A stretch of 64,000 bases of DNA from Escarpia spicata (GCA_963995525.1 OZ023218.1:47679741-47743740); one strand, 5' to 3'; positions 1-11,412 are shown, counted from the first letter of the stretch. Notes: generated from the letters alone by a model not told the origin. Numbers and translations are program-made.

Positions 1-240
1 AGTTCACTCAGCTCTCTGTATACATCAGCCTTAGATATATGGAAAGAAAATGTTTGTACAGTAATTGCAGCATGGCTGAATACTTCCCAAAGAAGTCAAC
101 TTGTTGCTCAAATGAACATTTACACATGTTGAGAAATCCACCTGACAGGATACCGTACTGTACAAGAACTTGGTTTTTATTAAAAATTGATAACAATTTA
201 GAAAATATACTTAATTATTTTGACCTGTTTACTCACTGAG

Positions 241-705
241 AGCATAGACCATTGACCACTCTTGTCAGTTTTATGCCGCAATTGTAAACTGTTCTCTGCG
301 GTAGATTTCTGCTCAACGACCTCTTTAGAAAAAACTATACATGTTGTATCATGTAAAACTGTTTAACAAGCCCTTTAGAAAAGACTAAAACATGTTAAAT
401 GCTGTAGATCTCTGTTCAACAAAGCCTTTAGATAATACTATACATGTTGTGTGCTGTAGATCTCTGTTCAATGAGGCCCTTAGAAAAGACTATACATGTT
501 CTGTGCTGTAAACCAGCTCTTCAGAAAAGACGTTATAGACATCTTTTCAACTAACTGTTTAGAAAAGACTATACATGTTGTGTGCTGTAGATCTCTGTTC
601 AATGAGCCATTTAGAAAAGACTGTACATGTTGTATACTGTATATCTCTGTTCAACAAGCCCTTTAGAAAAGACTATACATGTTATGTGCTGTAGATCTCT
701 GTTCA
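241..705. repeat. Degenerate about 52-bp tandem repeat ending at a PLD exon
   Basis: About eight diverged copies of a unit with the cores tagaaaagactatacatgtt and gctgtagatctctgttca. The last copy runs into PLD exon a, so its ctgtag acceptor-like site belongs to the repeat. Confidence 0.75.
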
Positions 706-834
706 TGGAGCAACCCAGTCCAGGCACTACCCTGCAGGATATGGGGCTGGAGGGAGACACAAAAATGTGGATAGGAAAAGACTATACCAACTTCATCCAG
801 AAGGATTTTGTAGACTTGGACCAGCCATTTACAG
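704..834 (+). CDS. PLD1/2-like: PLD exon a (5' limit uncertain)
   Basis: Encodes [19 protein letters not shown] and the segment up to PFT, matching the PLD region just after the central loop. The donor is acag|gtagag (phase 1). The 5' border is not certain: a plausible acceptor is ctgtag just before base 694, and that acceptor lies inside a degenerate repeat. I give the in-frame ATG only as a minimum; this is an internal exon, not a translation start. Confidence 0.75.
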
Positions 835-3800
835 GTAGAGTGTTTTCCAAATGTGACACAACTTTGAGAAGTGGTTCAATAATACACAAGACATGAATCT
901 CCATTTTGTATGTTTTATTTTGTACGCATATTTGTATGTGCGTGCGTGCATGCATGCCACTGTGTGCGTGTGGTATTATGATTGAGTGGAACAGACTTAA
1001 GAAGAACTGGTTGCAACAACCGTTGTTATTGATGGTGAATGGCAAAGCAATGTTAATCATCATTAAATGTGTTCATACACATTGTAATAAAATGTCATAA
1101 ATGTTTCCACATGTAAACAAATTAAGTTATTTAATGTATTTTGTAGTATATCTTCAAACTATATATTACATTACAATTACACTAACACCTTATTGACATA
1201 TCATGCACATGTGCTCTCTTATGCATGTTTGATGTTTGATCTGTAATATTGTATTGATCAATGCTCAGACATCATCGATCGACGTACGACTCCAAGAATG
1301 CCGTGGCATGACATTGGAGCAGTTGTCTATGGCAAGGCAGCGAGAGACGTCGCCAGACACTTCATCCAACGGTGGAACTTTACCAAGGTTGGTCTGTTAA
1401 GGAGCTTTAGAAATATTTTCAAAATCCAGTAATACAAAAATTGGTGTGGTGTGTGGGTTAAGGTCCATTATCTAAACAATTAATATTTTAATGTATTATT
1501 TTGTTTAAATGATTGTTGTTGCTCAGTATTACATGTGCTTCTCTAGTAAGCCCAAAGAATCTCTTATATTACACTGCAATTTGTTTTGTATACCCTGAAA
1601 CAACTTTTGGCACTTGTCTAGTATCCAGCTCCGCCTCGAATTTGCAGGTGTATTATTATTATATTATAAGTTTGCCTAGATTTTATACTCAGTGTGTTAA
1701 TTCAGTCGTTCCACATCATCCCAGGCATGTTTGCATTGTAAAAATTTTGCATCTTAGCACACTTTTGAGGCTTAAAAGATGGACCAGTCTACATCAACAC
1801 AAGCTGTTTATCGCTCTATTTCAAGCATGCTCGCTATAATGTGGTTGCAGGAGTAGACAGGCACACACAGAAGCGCTATTTTGGCCTCAAAATGCACTAA
1901 GACGCAATATTTTATCATAAATATGCCTGGGTGATGTGGAATGATTGATTAACGCACAGTTCATTCATTAGGAGAGTTATATCACCGCTCTGTCAATCAA
2001 GGGACGGTGGTTCGATTCCATCTGTCGCCATTTCGAAACATGAACAATTTCATTCACTCTTCTGCCTGTGTGCATTCTCACAGTGAAAGGGCGTGATCCA
2101 CACAAACCCATGTAGTGCTGTGTGCATTCTCACAGTGAAAGGGCATGATCTACACAAACCCATGTAGTGCTGTGTGCATTCTCACAGTGAAAGGGCGTGA
2201 TCTACACAAACCCATGTAGTGCTGTGTGCATTCTCACAGTGAAAGGGCTTGATCTACACAAACCCATGTGGTGCTGTGTGCATTCTCACAGTGAAAGGGC
2301 GTGATCTACACAAACCCATGTAGTGCTGTGTGCATTCTCACAGTGAAAGGGCGTGATCTACACAAACCCATGTGGTGCTGTGTGCATTCTCACAGTGAAA
2401 GGGCGTGATCTACACAAACCCATGTAGTGCTGTGTGCATTCTCACAGTGAAAGGGCGTGATCTACACAAACCCATGTAGTGCTGTGTGCATTCTCACAGT
2501 GAAAGGGCGTGATCTACACAAACCCATGTAGTGCTGTGTGCATTCTCACAGTGAAAGGGCGTGATCTACGCAAACCCATGTGGTGCTGTGTGCATTCTCA
2601 CAGTGAAAGGGCGTGATCTACACAAACCCATGTAGTGCTGTGTGCATTCTCACAGTGAAAGGGCGTGATCTACACAAACCCATGTAGTGCTGTGTGCATT
2701 CTCACAGTGAAAGGGCGTGATCTACGCAAACCCATGTGGTGCTGTGTGCATTCTCACAGTGAAAGGGCGTGATCTACACAAACCCATGTAGTGCTGTGTG
2801 CATTCTCATTGTGAAAGGGCGTGATCTACACAAACCCATGTAGTGCTGTGTGCATTCTCACAGTGAAAGGGCGTGATCTGCGCAAACCCATGTGGTGCTG
2901 TGTGCATTCTCACAGTGAAAGGGCGTGATCTACACAAACCCATGTGGTGCTGTGTGCATTCTCACAGTGAAAGTGCGTGATCTACACAAACCCATGTAGT
3001 GCTGTGTTAGTTGCTTACCTGGGCTGCTAATGGAGTCAGTGCCATCAGTGATTTGTCTAGGCGGATACTGTTGGTATACAAGAGCACATATTATTACTAT
3101 GTGATAAATAATAATAACTTTATTTATATATTAAAAATAAAATTCTGTTCAGCAATGTTTACAACAATCGATTAATATGCTAAAGAATAAATATAATAAT
3201 AACAATATACATAAAGTAAATGCAAGTGTCTAAGACTTTGTATACTTAACTAAAGAAATTATGTCATACATAGGAATTTGAATACAATACCACTGGTAGT
3301 TAAATAAATTAATATTAGGAGGTGCATTCAAATAAGAATTAATAAAAAAATTGATAATCAAAAGTCATAAAAATATATGTTAGTAAATAATTAAAATAAT
3401 ACATTATTACTAATTGTCGTTATAAAGTAATAAAATAAACAGTGACAACAGAAGACTCGCACATGACATACGAAGACTAAAATAAAGAGATATTAAACAA
3501 AACTACATCTAAGATGGGGCCAGGATGCAAAACAGGCTGCAGACAGGAAGAGGTGGAGGACCCTTGTTTCCGCCCTATATGCCAGTGGGCGACTAGGATG
3601 ACTAAGTAAGCAATGAGTGTTTTTCTTTTGCAGTTACAAAAGAGGAAGACAAGCTGTGACTACCCGATGTTGCTGCCCAAGTCCTACCGACGAGTCACCC
3701 TTTTGGAACAAGTCACCAGAGATGCCCACTGCTGCGATTGTCAGGTGACACGACACAGAAAACACACAACACGTCCCATTCAACAACAGTGGAATTCATT

Positions 3801-6800
3801 TATTTTCTTTTGTTGTATGTGTAATGGATATTTGTTTAATGACAGGAATTCGAATAAGGTAATTGTGATTATAATATTCTGCCTGTCATGAAATTTTCTG
3901 CTCCCATGATCCTTTAAGGGGTGAGGGGGCTACATCAGACAGACAGATGTAAAAAAGTAAAGGTAAGTTCAGTATCCAGTCATTAGGACTGCTCAAAGCG
4001 CTTTACACTTTACTTTCTAGCAGACCTATTTAATTGAACACCATCTGGACATCACTGGGAAGCATTCAGCCATACTGTAATTAATGTGTGCAGACTATTC
4101 ATACACATATATCTACCACTGTCTATAGCCAGGTACTCATTCATACAGCTGGAGCAACTTGAAGTGAACAAACTTGCCCAAAGTTCGACACGGCAGCACA
4201 GGATTCGAACCTGGGTTCTCATGATTGAGAGTCTGACGCTCTAGCCACTGTGCCACTGCGCTCCATACACATCAGTTAGTTTGTTCAGCCCGTGTAGCAA
4301 GTTGTCTGTCTCCACCTATCATCATCTTCTGCCATTCTCTCCCACTTTCATGTCTTCTTCCCCTTTCTACATCTCCCGTAACTAAATTTCTCCATTTAAG
4401 TTTTGCTCTTTCTTTCCCGTTAAAATGTAACAGTAAGATGACACAACGTAACTTACTTTCACTAGTATATGTGATTTGACTGTCATCCGATGCATGGTAA
4501 ACATACAAAATTTTGTTTTTTGGTTACGACTTCCAGTTTATATTTGCCGTCAAACTCATGCAAATCTAAGCATATTTGTAAAACCAGCAGCCATGCACCT
4601 CCCTTTTGTAATTGTTAATCTTACTGGTCAATTTGTAATGGTGTCATGGACACTAGCTAATGCCAGTAGACATTGCAAAAATGAAATTGTCACAATTTGC
4701 TGCGTTGCACTTCCTAGCAAAACCGGTGATCAACAGAATCGGTTCTGTGGAATTGAAACGGTTGACTCTGTCTCTCCATTTAATTTGTGGTCTTTCTTCC
4801 GTTCTACCCTATTCTGTTTTCCAGACTCACGACTTCATGTTAACTTGACTTCATGTCTTGACTTACAAACATTCTCTTTTAATAAATATGATATGTAGAC
4901 ATGGCCTATCCTGTGTTCTGGGCCGTTAACATTAGTTGTCCTTGTTCAGATCCTGCGCAGTGCCAGCCCGTGGTCGGTGGGCATCAGCCATGTTGAAGAC
5001 TCAATACAGCAGGCTTATCTAGAGCTGATCCGCAATGCTAAACATATCATCTACATCGAGGTAAGTAGAAGCATTCGAGGCAGGCTTCAACTAGCTGGTG
5101 AACAATCAATACGTCTGATAGACATACAATGCTCCAAAAGTTATCATGTTAATATACAGATTGCTATTTGAAATTGAAATAAATGTCATCTAGAAGTGGT
5201 GATTTTTATTGTATGTAAACCTTTTTCACTGTTTTAGAACCAGTTCTTCATTAGTACTTGCGATGACCACACAGAAAATGGAATTGCAGAAGCCTTGTAT
5301 AAGCGAATCATAAAGGCGCACAGGTTTGTAATATGCAATTTAAACATCATGAAGAACGGCAGTTTGTGTCTAGTATGTCACGTTGTGTATCTTATTTATT
5401 TTCTTTTGGTATACTGTCAATTTAGTTCAGGTAATGAAGTTGCCACTCTACAGGTTTGATAAAAAAACTGTACGCATTGGTAAATGACCGACAAGATTAA
5501 GATGATCTGTATTGATTAAAACAAATTCACAAAGCGTAACAAACTGAGTCCCAACAGATTTACTATTGAAGCAGTGGATTGGGTGAAATGTGATGTCGAC
5601 TTCAGTGTTGCGCTTCTAGTATCCCAAATTGTGTTTTCCATATGATATTTAGTACAAATCATAGTATGAATATTCATCCTGTGCAATGCCCATGGCTTAT
5701 CCACTGTGAAATGTTCTGGTAGCATTCTAAAGATTGTTCACAATGGTGTGTGCCACTGCTTTCAGTAACGGCGAGATGTTCCGTGTGTATGTTGTCATGC
5801 CACTACTGCCACTGCTTTCAGTAACGGCGAGGTGTTCCGTGTGTATATTGTCATGCCACTACTGCCAATGCTTTCAGTAATGGCGAGGTGTTCCGTGTGT
5901 ATATTGTCATGCCACTACTGCCACTGCTTTCAGTAATGGCGAGGTGTTCCGTGTGTATGTTGTCATGCCACTACTGCCACTGCTTTCAGTAATGGCGAGG
6001 TGTTCCGTGTGTATATTGTCATGCCACTACTGCCACTGCTTTCAGTAATGGCGAGGTGTTCCGTGTGTATGTTGTCATGCCACTACTGCCACTGCTTTCA
6101 GTAATGGTGAGGTGTTCCGTGTGTATGTTGTCATGCCACTACTGCCACTGCTTTCAGTAACGGCGAGGTGTTCCGTGTGTATGTTGTCATGCCACTACTG
6201 CCGGCATTCGAAGGTGAACTAGGCACTTCCTCCGGCGCAGCGATACAAGTCGTCATGCACTGGAACTACAGGTCTATCTCCCGTGGTGGAAAGTCTCTTC
6301 TCGAACGACTCAGAGCAAAAAGTGAGTGATTGAAAGTAGTTGTTACAAGAACATTTGTTTCACTATTACCAATGACCTAACAGGTTGTTAGTTATTAAAA
6401 CATGTCAGGGGCCGTTTCATTAGCATTCTTTCATAAGCCTGGTTTTGTTCTTTAAAACCAATTTCATTCTTTAACAGTGATCTTGAATAGTAACAATTAT
6501 GAACACCAGGGTGCGCCACTGAGACACTTTCGCCTGTGTGTCACGGAAACAGTGTCCATGAGATACAGCAGCAGCAGCTTCCTGCATTTTAAAAAACTCC
6601 TTGAATTTAGTTAGAGATTCTGTTTAATGATGAGGATAGTTATTAGGACTGCTCAGTGCTCTTTACACTTTACTCTCTGGCAGACCTGTTTAATTGAACA
6701 CCATCTCAACTTCTCTGGGAAGCATTCAGCCCTGCTGTAATTAATGTGCGCAGACTATTCGTACACAAATATCCACCACTATCTATAGCCAGGTACTCAT

Positions 6801-9800
6801 TCATGCACTCCATCAGTTAGTTTGTGCAGCCCGTGTAGCAAGTTGTCTGTCTCCACCTATCATCTTCTGCCATTCTCTCCCACTTTCATGTCTTCTTCTT
6901 CCCCTTTCTACATCTCCCGTAACTCAATTTCTCCATTTAAGTTTTGCTCTTTCTTTCTCGTTTTTTTTTTTAGCTCAGTACCTTAGTGAAACGGGCCCAA
7001 GACTAGTTTCTGCATCATAGTATCACATTGTTATTTTTAGAATCAACCATTTTAATAATTTTGTACAGCATTTCCAGGGTGCACAGTGGCTTTAGCTGAC
7101 AGTTAAACCATCGGACTGGCTGACTCGGAAACAACTACCCCGGGTAGTCCTGATATTGTTTTACTAGTCCGGGTACCACCGTACTGTTGTATATGACAGT
7201 TATGGCGCATAGTAAAACTAAAAGTGGCTTTGTTTCATAAAGAATACAAACATTTCTCAACTAAATGTTAAACAAATACATGTGTTTCCATAGATCCAAT
7301 TGAAAATTAATCAGAAGAAATAACTGTAGTTTATTCAGGGGCAGCAAACGGCAGTGGTGGTGGACAAGGCTATGTCAGCAGAATTTGAAGCCTAACGGCA
7401 ACCAAAGACCGACATTTTCGGACAAAGTTGCATCATTTGGCCTATACTTTTCATTAGTATTTCCTTTCCCGAAGCCAACTGAACAATCAGTAACATTACT
7501 GGTGTGTTCGGTAACTTGCTAAAATAATCACCCGAAGCGGGAATAACACATCTACAATGGGATTACACGTAACGATGTCTGTAACCCACGCATGTATGTT
7601 TGTCTATGTCGCTCATCACTCATGGTCGCTAGGTGGCACTACCTATCCTAACCAGATGTAAACAGCCGCCATTTACATTCTCCGCATTCAGCAAGTTTCC
7701 TATTTGGCGGTCGTACGGAATATTTAGCTGCGTGTAATAAAATGCTACCTCATTGTCTATTTTGTTTTATTCCATCACAACACCCAACTAGTTTGTGCAC
7801 AGTGTAAATTAATTCACATAACCACAGCTAGTCCAATGGGACTGCTCCTTTAAATACTGTCACTGAAACTACTTGTCCGGGACGATCGGAGTGGCCTTAT
7901 TTCGCAGCCTGCATTTCTTTAATAAAAATGTCACTGCTGTTTATATTTATGACCATCACCATATTCATTGGTAATTGTCTCTTTCTGTTAAAACTGTTGC
8001 ATGTAGAGAAACACTGACTAACAGTAATACTCAACGACATTATGTTGATTGAGTTGTTAGGTGCAAGTCCATTAAATTGATTAAAGAATAGTGTATGTTT
8101 CATCAACACTGTTTTATTTGAATACTACATTGTATTGTATCTACTGGAGTAACTGATGAGATTTCTTGTATTAATGTCTTGAAAATAACTTACAGAATAT
8201 GCTTTCATGTACAGTGTCTAATTGATGAATCTTGTGCGTGTGTTTATGCTTAGGTGCACGTTTATAGGCAATATGATAAAACTTATATTCAAGACTTCTC
8301 AAAATAATGATAATTAATTTTTTTTGTTAGCAATGTATTATTTTGTAATAAAATGTTAAAATAGTCATTTATTTGATTGCAGTCCCTGATCCATTTGAAT
8401 ACATCTCCTTCTATGGCCTGCGCACACACAGTGAACTTGTCGGCAGTCTGGTAATATCCAACATACTTGTTCACAGTTCTCAACTATCTTGCTCAATTAA
8501 GATAACTTGGCAAATCTTCGGTTTTAATGGTCTAATTATTCAGTGCCATAATTTTCGTCAGCCATGTTCAGTAACCTTATAATTAATAATAATAATAATA
8601 AGATAACTTCTATTGCACCTAAATCCTTGAAAACCGAGCTCAGAGGTGCATCAAAACAGAAGGATTGGTCAATCTCAAAATCCATAAGAAGTGTATTCCA
8701 CTTGTCAACAGTTGGGTCAAGGCGCTAGGGAGCTACGGTGGATAGGCAAGATTGTAAAGATAAGTTTTTAAATGACGACAAAATTTTTGAATATTTTCAA
8801 CTGATCTAACACTAAGAGGGAGCATATTCCAAAGAGTTGTTAGGGAAGGCTTCCATTACACTTTATTATTGTTATGGTGGTTCTTGTAAATTTTATTTTT
8901 AATTCTGCATGTATCCGTTTGTACAGTGACTCACTGAAATTCCACCAAACATTTTTGAGTTGTATAATATGTTGCGTATTTTTTTGTGTATAGGCAAAAT
9001 GTATACATTAATTGTTGGTTTAACCCTTTCCCTGTAGACGACTGAGTTGATTTACGTACACAGCAAGTTGATGATTGTGGATGACACAAAAGTCATCATT
9101 GGCTCGGCCAACATCAACGACCGCAGTCTGATTGGGAAACGTGACAGCGAGCTTGCGATTGTTGTTGAAGACACAAAGATGGTACCATCATGCATGAATG
9201 GCAAGTCATGCATGGTTGGGCGATATGCCAGTAGCCTCAGACAGTCACTGTTCAGGTAACTCTATGTGTAGTTAATAGTTGAGTTCACCTACACATTCAT
9301 ACCTTCTTTCTCATTTTTGTAATAACCACACCATTCAAATCATGGAGCCGAGTTACTCAGCAATATGCCATATTGAAATTGAATGTGCAGCGCGATCTGT
9401 TGCATTTATTATTTCACTGTGTTTTGGATTCCCACTTTGGAGGAAAGTCACCGCTCAAAAGCACTCAGAAGCATGTGTTACTACCTATGATGGCCGAGAA
9501 GGGCAATAGCTGTATAGTTCTGAATTTCGCGATGAACGTTATATGGTGCAAAATGATGGACAATGTGCAGTGCTAGGTGTGGTGCGATGCTATGGGGAAT
9601 TCTGTGGCAAAAAAGAGCCATCGCACACAGCATCACATATAGATTGCCCATCGTATTATCGCACACTGGCGACATCGCATTGGAAAAGTCAGAACTATAC
9701 AGCGATGGCCATTCTTGGCTATCATAACTGTCGGAATGAATCAACAAGGTGAAGTCATAGGACACTATAGTGCATTTGAATACTAATGATAGTCGATTAA

Positions 9801-10856
9801 ATTCTAAAATACACAGCATAATATTACTTCAGTGCAACAGATGGCACTACATAAGTGACTAGTGCACCCTGATTCATGTGTTCTGTAATCATTTATCAAC
9901 ACATGTACATGACATGTACATTGATAAAAAAAAACACTAGACAGAGACAGACAATTTCTGTTTGTTACTATCCGAGAAACTTATATTTTGACGGGCCGAA
10001 TGTATTGGATTGTGTTCCTAAAAGGTGCAAAGGAGGTGGGAGGCTGCCCCCAAAAAACAGGGAAATGTGAGTTTGAGACCACTGCCACACCCCCCGGAAT
10101 CTGGTGTACTTGTTACTGTTTGCAGGGAGCACTTGGGGTTGGTGTCAACGAAGACTTCCATTGATGTGTCTGACCCAGTCATTCCTGACTTCTACAAGGG
10201 AGTATGGATGAAACAGGCCGCCATCAACACGTCCATGTATGACAAGGTAATATCTAAATGGTTAATATGTCGTCTGTGTGGGCACTTCTGCTCTTCACCA
10301 CCATATTTTAGAAGATGTTGGAAGTTTCCAGTCCAAAGCGACAGTCCCAGGCGGCTGAACAAGGAGTTTGTTGTTTGTGCGTTACTGTAATGGTAACCGT
10401 TTTAATCATTTCACAATTCAATTTTTTGCTCGTTTCTGGCTCAGTTTGAAAAGACGAAGTAAAGAACATTCACTTAAAAGGAGCAACTTTAGAATCTGTA
10501 TTCTGACCTGTAATTTGTTATATACCTGTGGATATAAGGAACATGGGAAGAGATTGGCCAGGTCAAATTGTACTCTATAGAAAGTAGTGTCCTTATTATT
10601 AACAGTGCTTAATCCTTGACTTCAGGTGTTCAACTGCATCCCGTCAGACAAAGTTCACGACTTCCATGAACTTCGCCAACAACAGAAAATCGAACCACTC
10701 AGTCAGACATGCCCCACCGAGGCCCGTCGTCTGCTCACAAAGGTCAAAGGTCATCTGGTGCTTCTACCACTGCGATTCCTGTGTCGTGAACATCTGCTGC
10801 CAGCGATTGGATTTGGCACGAAGGAAGCTCTTGCACCAACTGTGATATGGAAATAA
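704..10856 (+). CDS. PLD1/2-like: Phospholipase D1/D2-type enzyme, C-terminal half (10 exons, 5' part outside window)
   Basis: Spliced gene model; the listed exons are its parts. PLD hydrolyses phosphatidylcholine to phosphatidic acid and choline at cell membranes. The joined exons follow mammalian PLD1/PLD2 in order: [69 protein letters not shown], then the second catalytic HKD motif (HSKLMIVD, His at 9059, Lys at 9065, Asp at 9080) followed by [10 protein letters not shown], and the conserved C-terminus (GTKEALAP). The first HKD, PX and PH domains must lie upstream of the window. All nine exon junctions keep phase. About 450 codons are visible. It looks like an intact, functional gene. Whether it is the ancestor of both vertebrate paralogues or one of them cannot be decided here. 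Confidence 0.93.
1269..1387 (+). CDS. PLD1/2-like: PLD exon b
   Basis: Encodes [17 protein letters not shown] through RWNFTK, a near-invariant PLD stretch. Acceptor gctcag|ac, donor accaag|gttggt. It enters in phase 1 and leaves in phase 0. Confidence 0.95.
1855..2045 (+). mobile_element. Interspersed repeat with tRNA-like B box
   Basis: 1855-1945 (gcgctatttt ... agacgcaatatt) matches 54205-54300 in NUP205 intron 15. It is followed by a tRNA-like stretch with a perfect B box (ggttcgattcc, 2011-2021) and an A-box-like segment (taggagagttata). Probably a SINE head. Confidence 0.5.
2069..3006. repeat. 52-bp minisatellite, about 18 copies, PLD intron
   Basis: The unit contains gtgctgtgtgcattctcaca and gtgaaagggcgtgatctaca. 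Copies are about 95% identical, with a recurring gtagtgctg/gtggtgctg variant and a few caca to cgca changes. Confidence 0.97.
3007..3633. other. AT-rich PLD intron remainder
   Basis: Mostly A/T-rich sequence (3080-3450 is very poor in GC). No gene, RNA or recognised repeat seen. Confidence 0.5.
3634..3744 (+). CDS. PLD1/2-like: PLD exon c
   Basis: 37 codons with [12 protein letters not shown], the counterpart of the YPFLLPKS segment of PLD1. The acceptor has a good pyrimidine tract (tttttcttttgcag); donor tgtcag|gtgaca. The 3' half ([17 protein letters not shown]) is a variable region of the family. Confidence 0.9.
3967..4265 (-). mobile_element. tRNA-derived SINE, family A, full length
   Basis: On the - strand the head reads cagtggcacagtggctagag (A box) and caggttcgaatcctg (B box), with a tRNA-like fold. 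The body contains ctggctatagacagtgg, and the tail has aaagcgctttgagcagtcct. Other copies lie at 6638, 34445-34657 and 35706-35814. Confidence 0.85.
4262..4421. repeat. Dispersed repeat, copy 1 (SINE flank)
   Basis: The 160 bases after the SINE head (catcagttagtttgt ... gttttgctctttctttc) recur at 6806-6963 beside another family A copy. The two loci are therefore one duplicated composite, not independent SINE insertions. Confidence 0.8.
4950..5060 (+). CDS. PLD1/2-like: PLD exon d
   Basis: 37 codons: [20 protein letters not shown] through IIYIE, matching the PLD1 AADWSAGIKYHEESI-to-YIYIE block. Acceptor cttgttcag, donor atcgag|gtaagt, phase 0 at both ends. Confidence 0.95.
5238..5323 (+). CDS. 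PLD1/2-like: PLD exon e
   Basis: Begins NQFFIS, completing the IYIENQFFIS motif across the junction, and ends IIKAH plus two bases. Acceptor ctgttttag, donor cacag|gtttgt (phase 2). Confidence 0.95.
5756..6203 (+). repeat. 56-bp tandem repeat of a splice acceptor plus exon start (8 copies)
   Basis: Each unit holds cactgctttcag (acceptor) and the first bases of PLD exon f, up to gccactactgc. Putative exon starts fall at 5766, 5822, 5878, 5934, 5990, 6046, 6102 and 6158. Only the last is usable for the protein. Confidence 0.95.
6158..6321 (+). CDS. PLD1/2-like: PLD exon f (last of eight duplicated acceptors)
   Basis: Encodes [19 protein letters not shown] through LLERLRAK; the first base completes a Ser codon with exon e. 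The first 45 or so bases and the acceptor are repeated seven more times upstream at 56-bp spacing. Only the last acceptor (tttcag at 6157) gives an open frame through the exon: the period is not a multiple of three and reading from earlier copies reaches TAA. Donor aaaa|gtgagt, phase 1. Confidence 0.93.
6638..6963 (-). mobile_element. Family A SINE fragment plus duplicated flank
   Basis: A body and tail copy of family A on the - strand (to about 6808), lacking the tRNA head. It joins the same 160-bp flank as at 4262-4421. The head was probably deleted after duplication. Confidence 0.75.
6964..8382. other. PLD intron, no gene
   Basis: Unique-looking intron sequence. 7075-7900 may be a decayed mobile element (tagtcctgatattg and tagtccgggtacc motifs, ending near acttgtccgggacg), but I found no clear terminal repeats. 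Confidence 0.35.
8383..8450 (+). CDS. PLD1/2-like: PLD exon g
   Basis: Encodes [20 protein letters not shown], the counterpart of INYISFCGLRTHAEL in PLD1. Acceptor gattgcag, donor agtctg|gtaata. 68 bp, phase 1 to phase 0. Confidence 0.95.
8583..8850 (+). mobile_element. Interspersed repeat with (TAA)n and ccgagctcagaggtgcatca core
   Basis: Starts with aataataataataataag, then cacctaaatccttgaaaacc. Shorter related copies occur at 32402-32510 and 61990-62075. The family is common in invertebrate genomes as a SINE- or LINE-tail-like repeat; its class is not certain. Confidence 0.6.
9038..9255 (+). CDS. PLD1/2-like: PLD exon h with second HKD catalytic motif
   Basis: Carries the C-terminal catalytic HxK(x4)D motif (HSKLMIVD) plus [10 protein letters not shown] and [13 protein letters not shown], all hallmarks of the PLD superfamily active site. 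Acceptor cctgtag, donor ttcag|gtaact (phase 2). Confidence 0.97.
9486..9726. mobile_element. Fold-back (MITE-like) element in PLD intron
   Basis: About 38-bp imperfect terminal inverted repeats: tatgatggccgagaaggg ... gctgtatagttctga at the left (9486-9523) and its complement at the right (9689-9726). 241 bp, no coding capacity. Confidence 0.65.
10126..10246 (+). CDS. PLD1/2-like: PLD exon i
   Basis: Encodes REHLGLV through [10 protein letters not shown], matching the PLD1 block that ends ARNATIYDK. Acceptor gtttgcag, donor gacaag|gtaata. Phase 2 to phase 0. Confidence 0.92.
10626..10856 (+). CDS. PLD1/2-like: PLD terminal coding exon
   Basis: 77 codons including the TAA at 10854: [17 protein letters not shown] through [13 protein letters not shown]. 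The acceptor is gacttcag. The C-terminus is conserved in length, but the last residue is Lys where mammalian PLD1 and PLD2 end in Thr (..VWT). The 3' UTR follows; I did not find a convincing polyadenylation signal close by. Confidence 0.95.
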   Translation: MFNCIPSDKVHDFHELRQQQKIEPLSQTCPTEARRLLTKVKGHLVLLPLRFLCREHLLPAIGFGTKEALAPTVIWK

Positions 10857-11082
10857 TGATATCTTGTTGAGGAAGATCATTTTATGTCTCCAGCATTCCT
10901 CATATGTGATAAGTATAAAACTAAGCGGAACAAACAACAGACTTAGAAATTGGTTGGTTGATGTAAGTGTGGATGTCTAAGCTTAGTTAGCTGCTGAACG
11001 AACTGCAAAAAAATATGGGCCTTTTGTAGAGGATGATAGAAGCATGTGTAACTGGTTGACTCATAGTGGACCAGGAACGGGA

Positions 11083-11412
11083 GCGCGGTTAGTGTAGTGG
11101 TTAGCACATCTGCCTGGCATGCCAGCACTCTGAGTTCGAAACATTGGGGACTGTGTATCCCTCATGATTCAGAGATCACGTTAATGTCGGTCCCGTCTCA
11201 ATTTGGGACATAAAAGAACCACTGAGGACGACAAGCACCCTGGCAGTGACCACCCTCAGTGTCAGCATATAAAGGTCAGTTTGGCGATAATGTTCTAAAA
11301 AAGGCTGACTAGTTGAACGAGACCTTATAAGACCATTACATTGTAACCACAATAATACAGACTAGTCAGTTAATAGAACGTTGCCGAGCACTGGAAACAA
11401 CCAGAACTAGAA
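11083..11412 (+). mobile_element. tRNA-derived SINE, family B
   Basis: The head has an A box (gttagtgtagtggttag) and a B box (gagttcgaaac), with an anticodon-like GGC. The body includes cagtgaccaccctcagtg and cttataagaccattacattg. A headless copy lies inverted at 45950-46207. Confidence 0.85.

Noticed and set aside
2069..3006. CRISPR-like direct repeats
   Set aside because: No unique spacers; adjoining tandem units in an animal intron. The same holds for the other arrays.
4190..4265. Functional tRNA gene on the - strand
   Set aside because: A and B boxes are present but the acceptor stem does not pair, and SINE body follows directly; it is a SINE head.
11083..11150. tRNA-Ala gene (GGC anticodon)
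   Set aside because: Followed by a SINE body also present at 45950-46207, and no clean acceptor stem.
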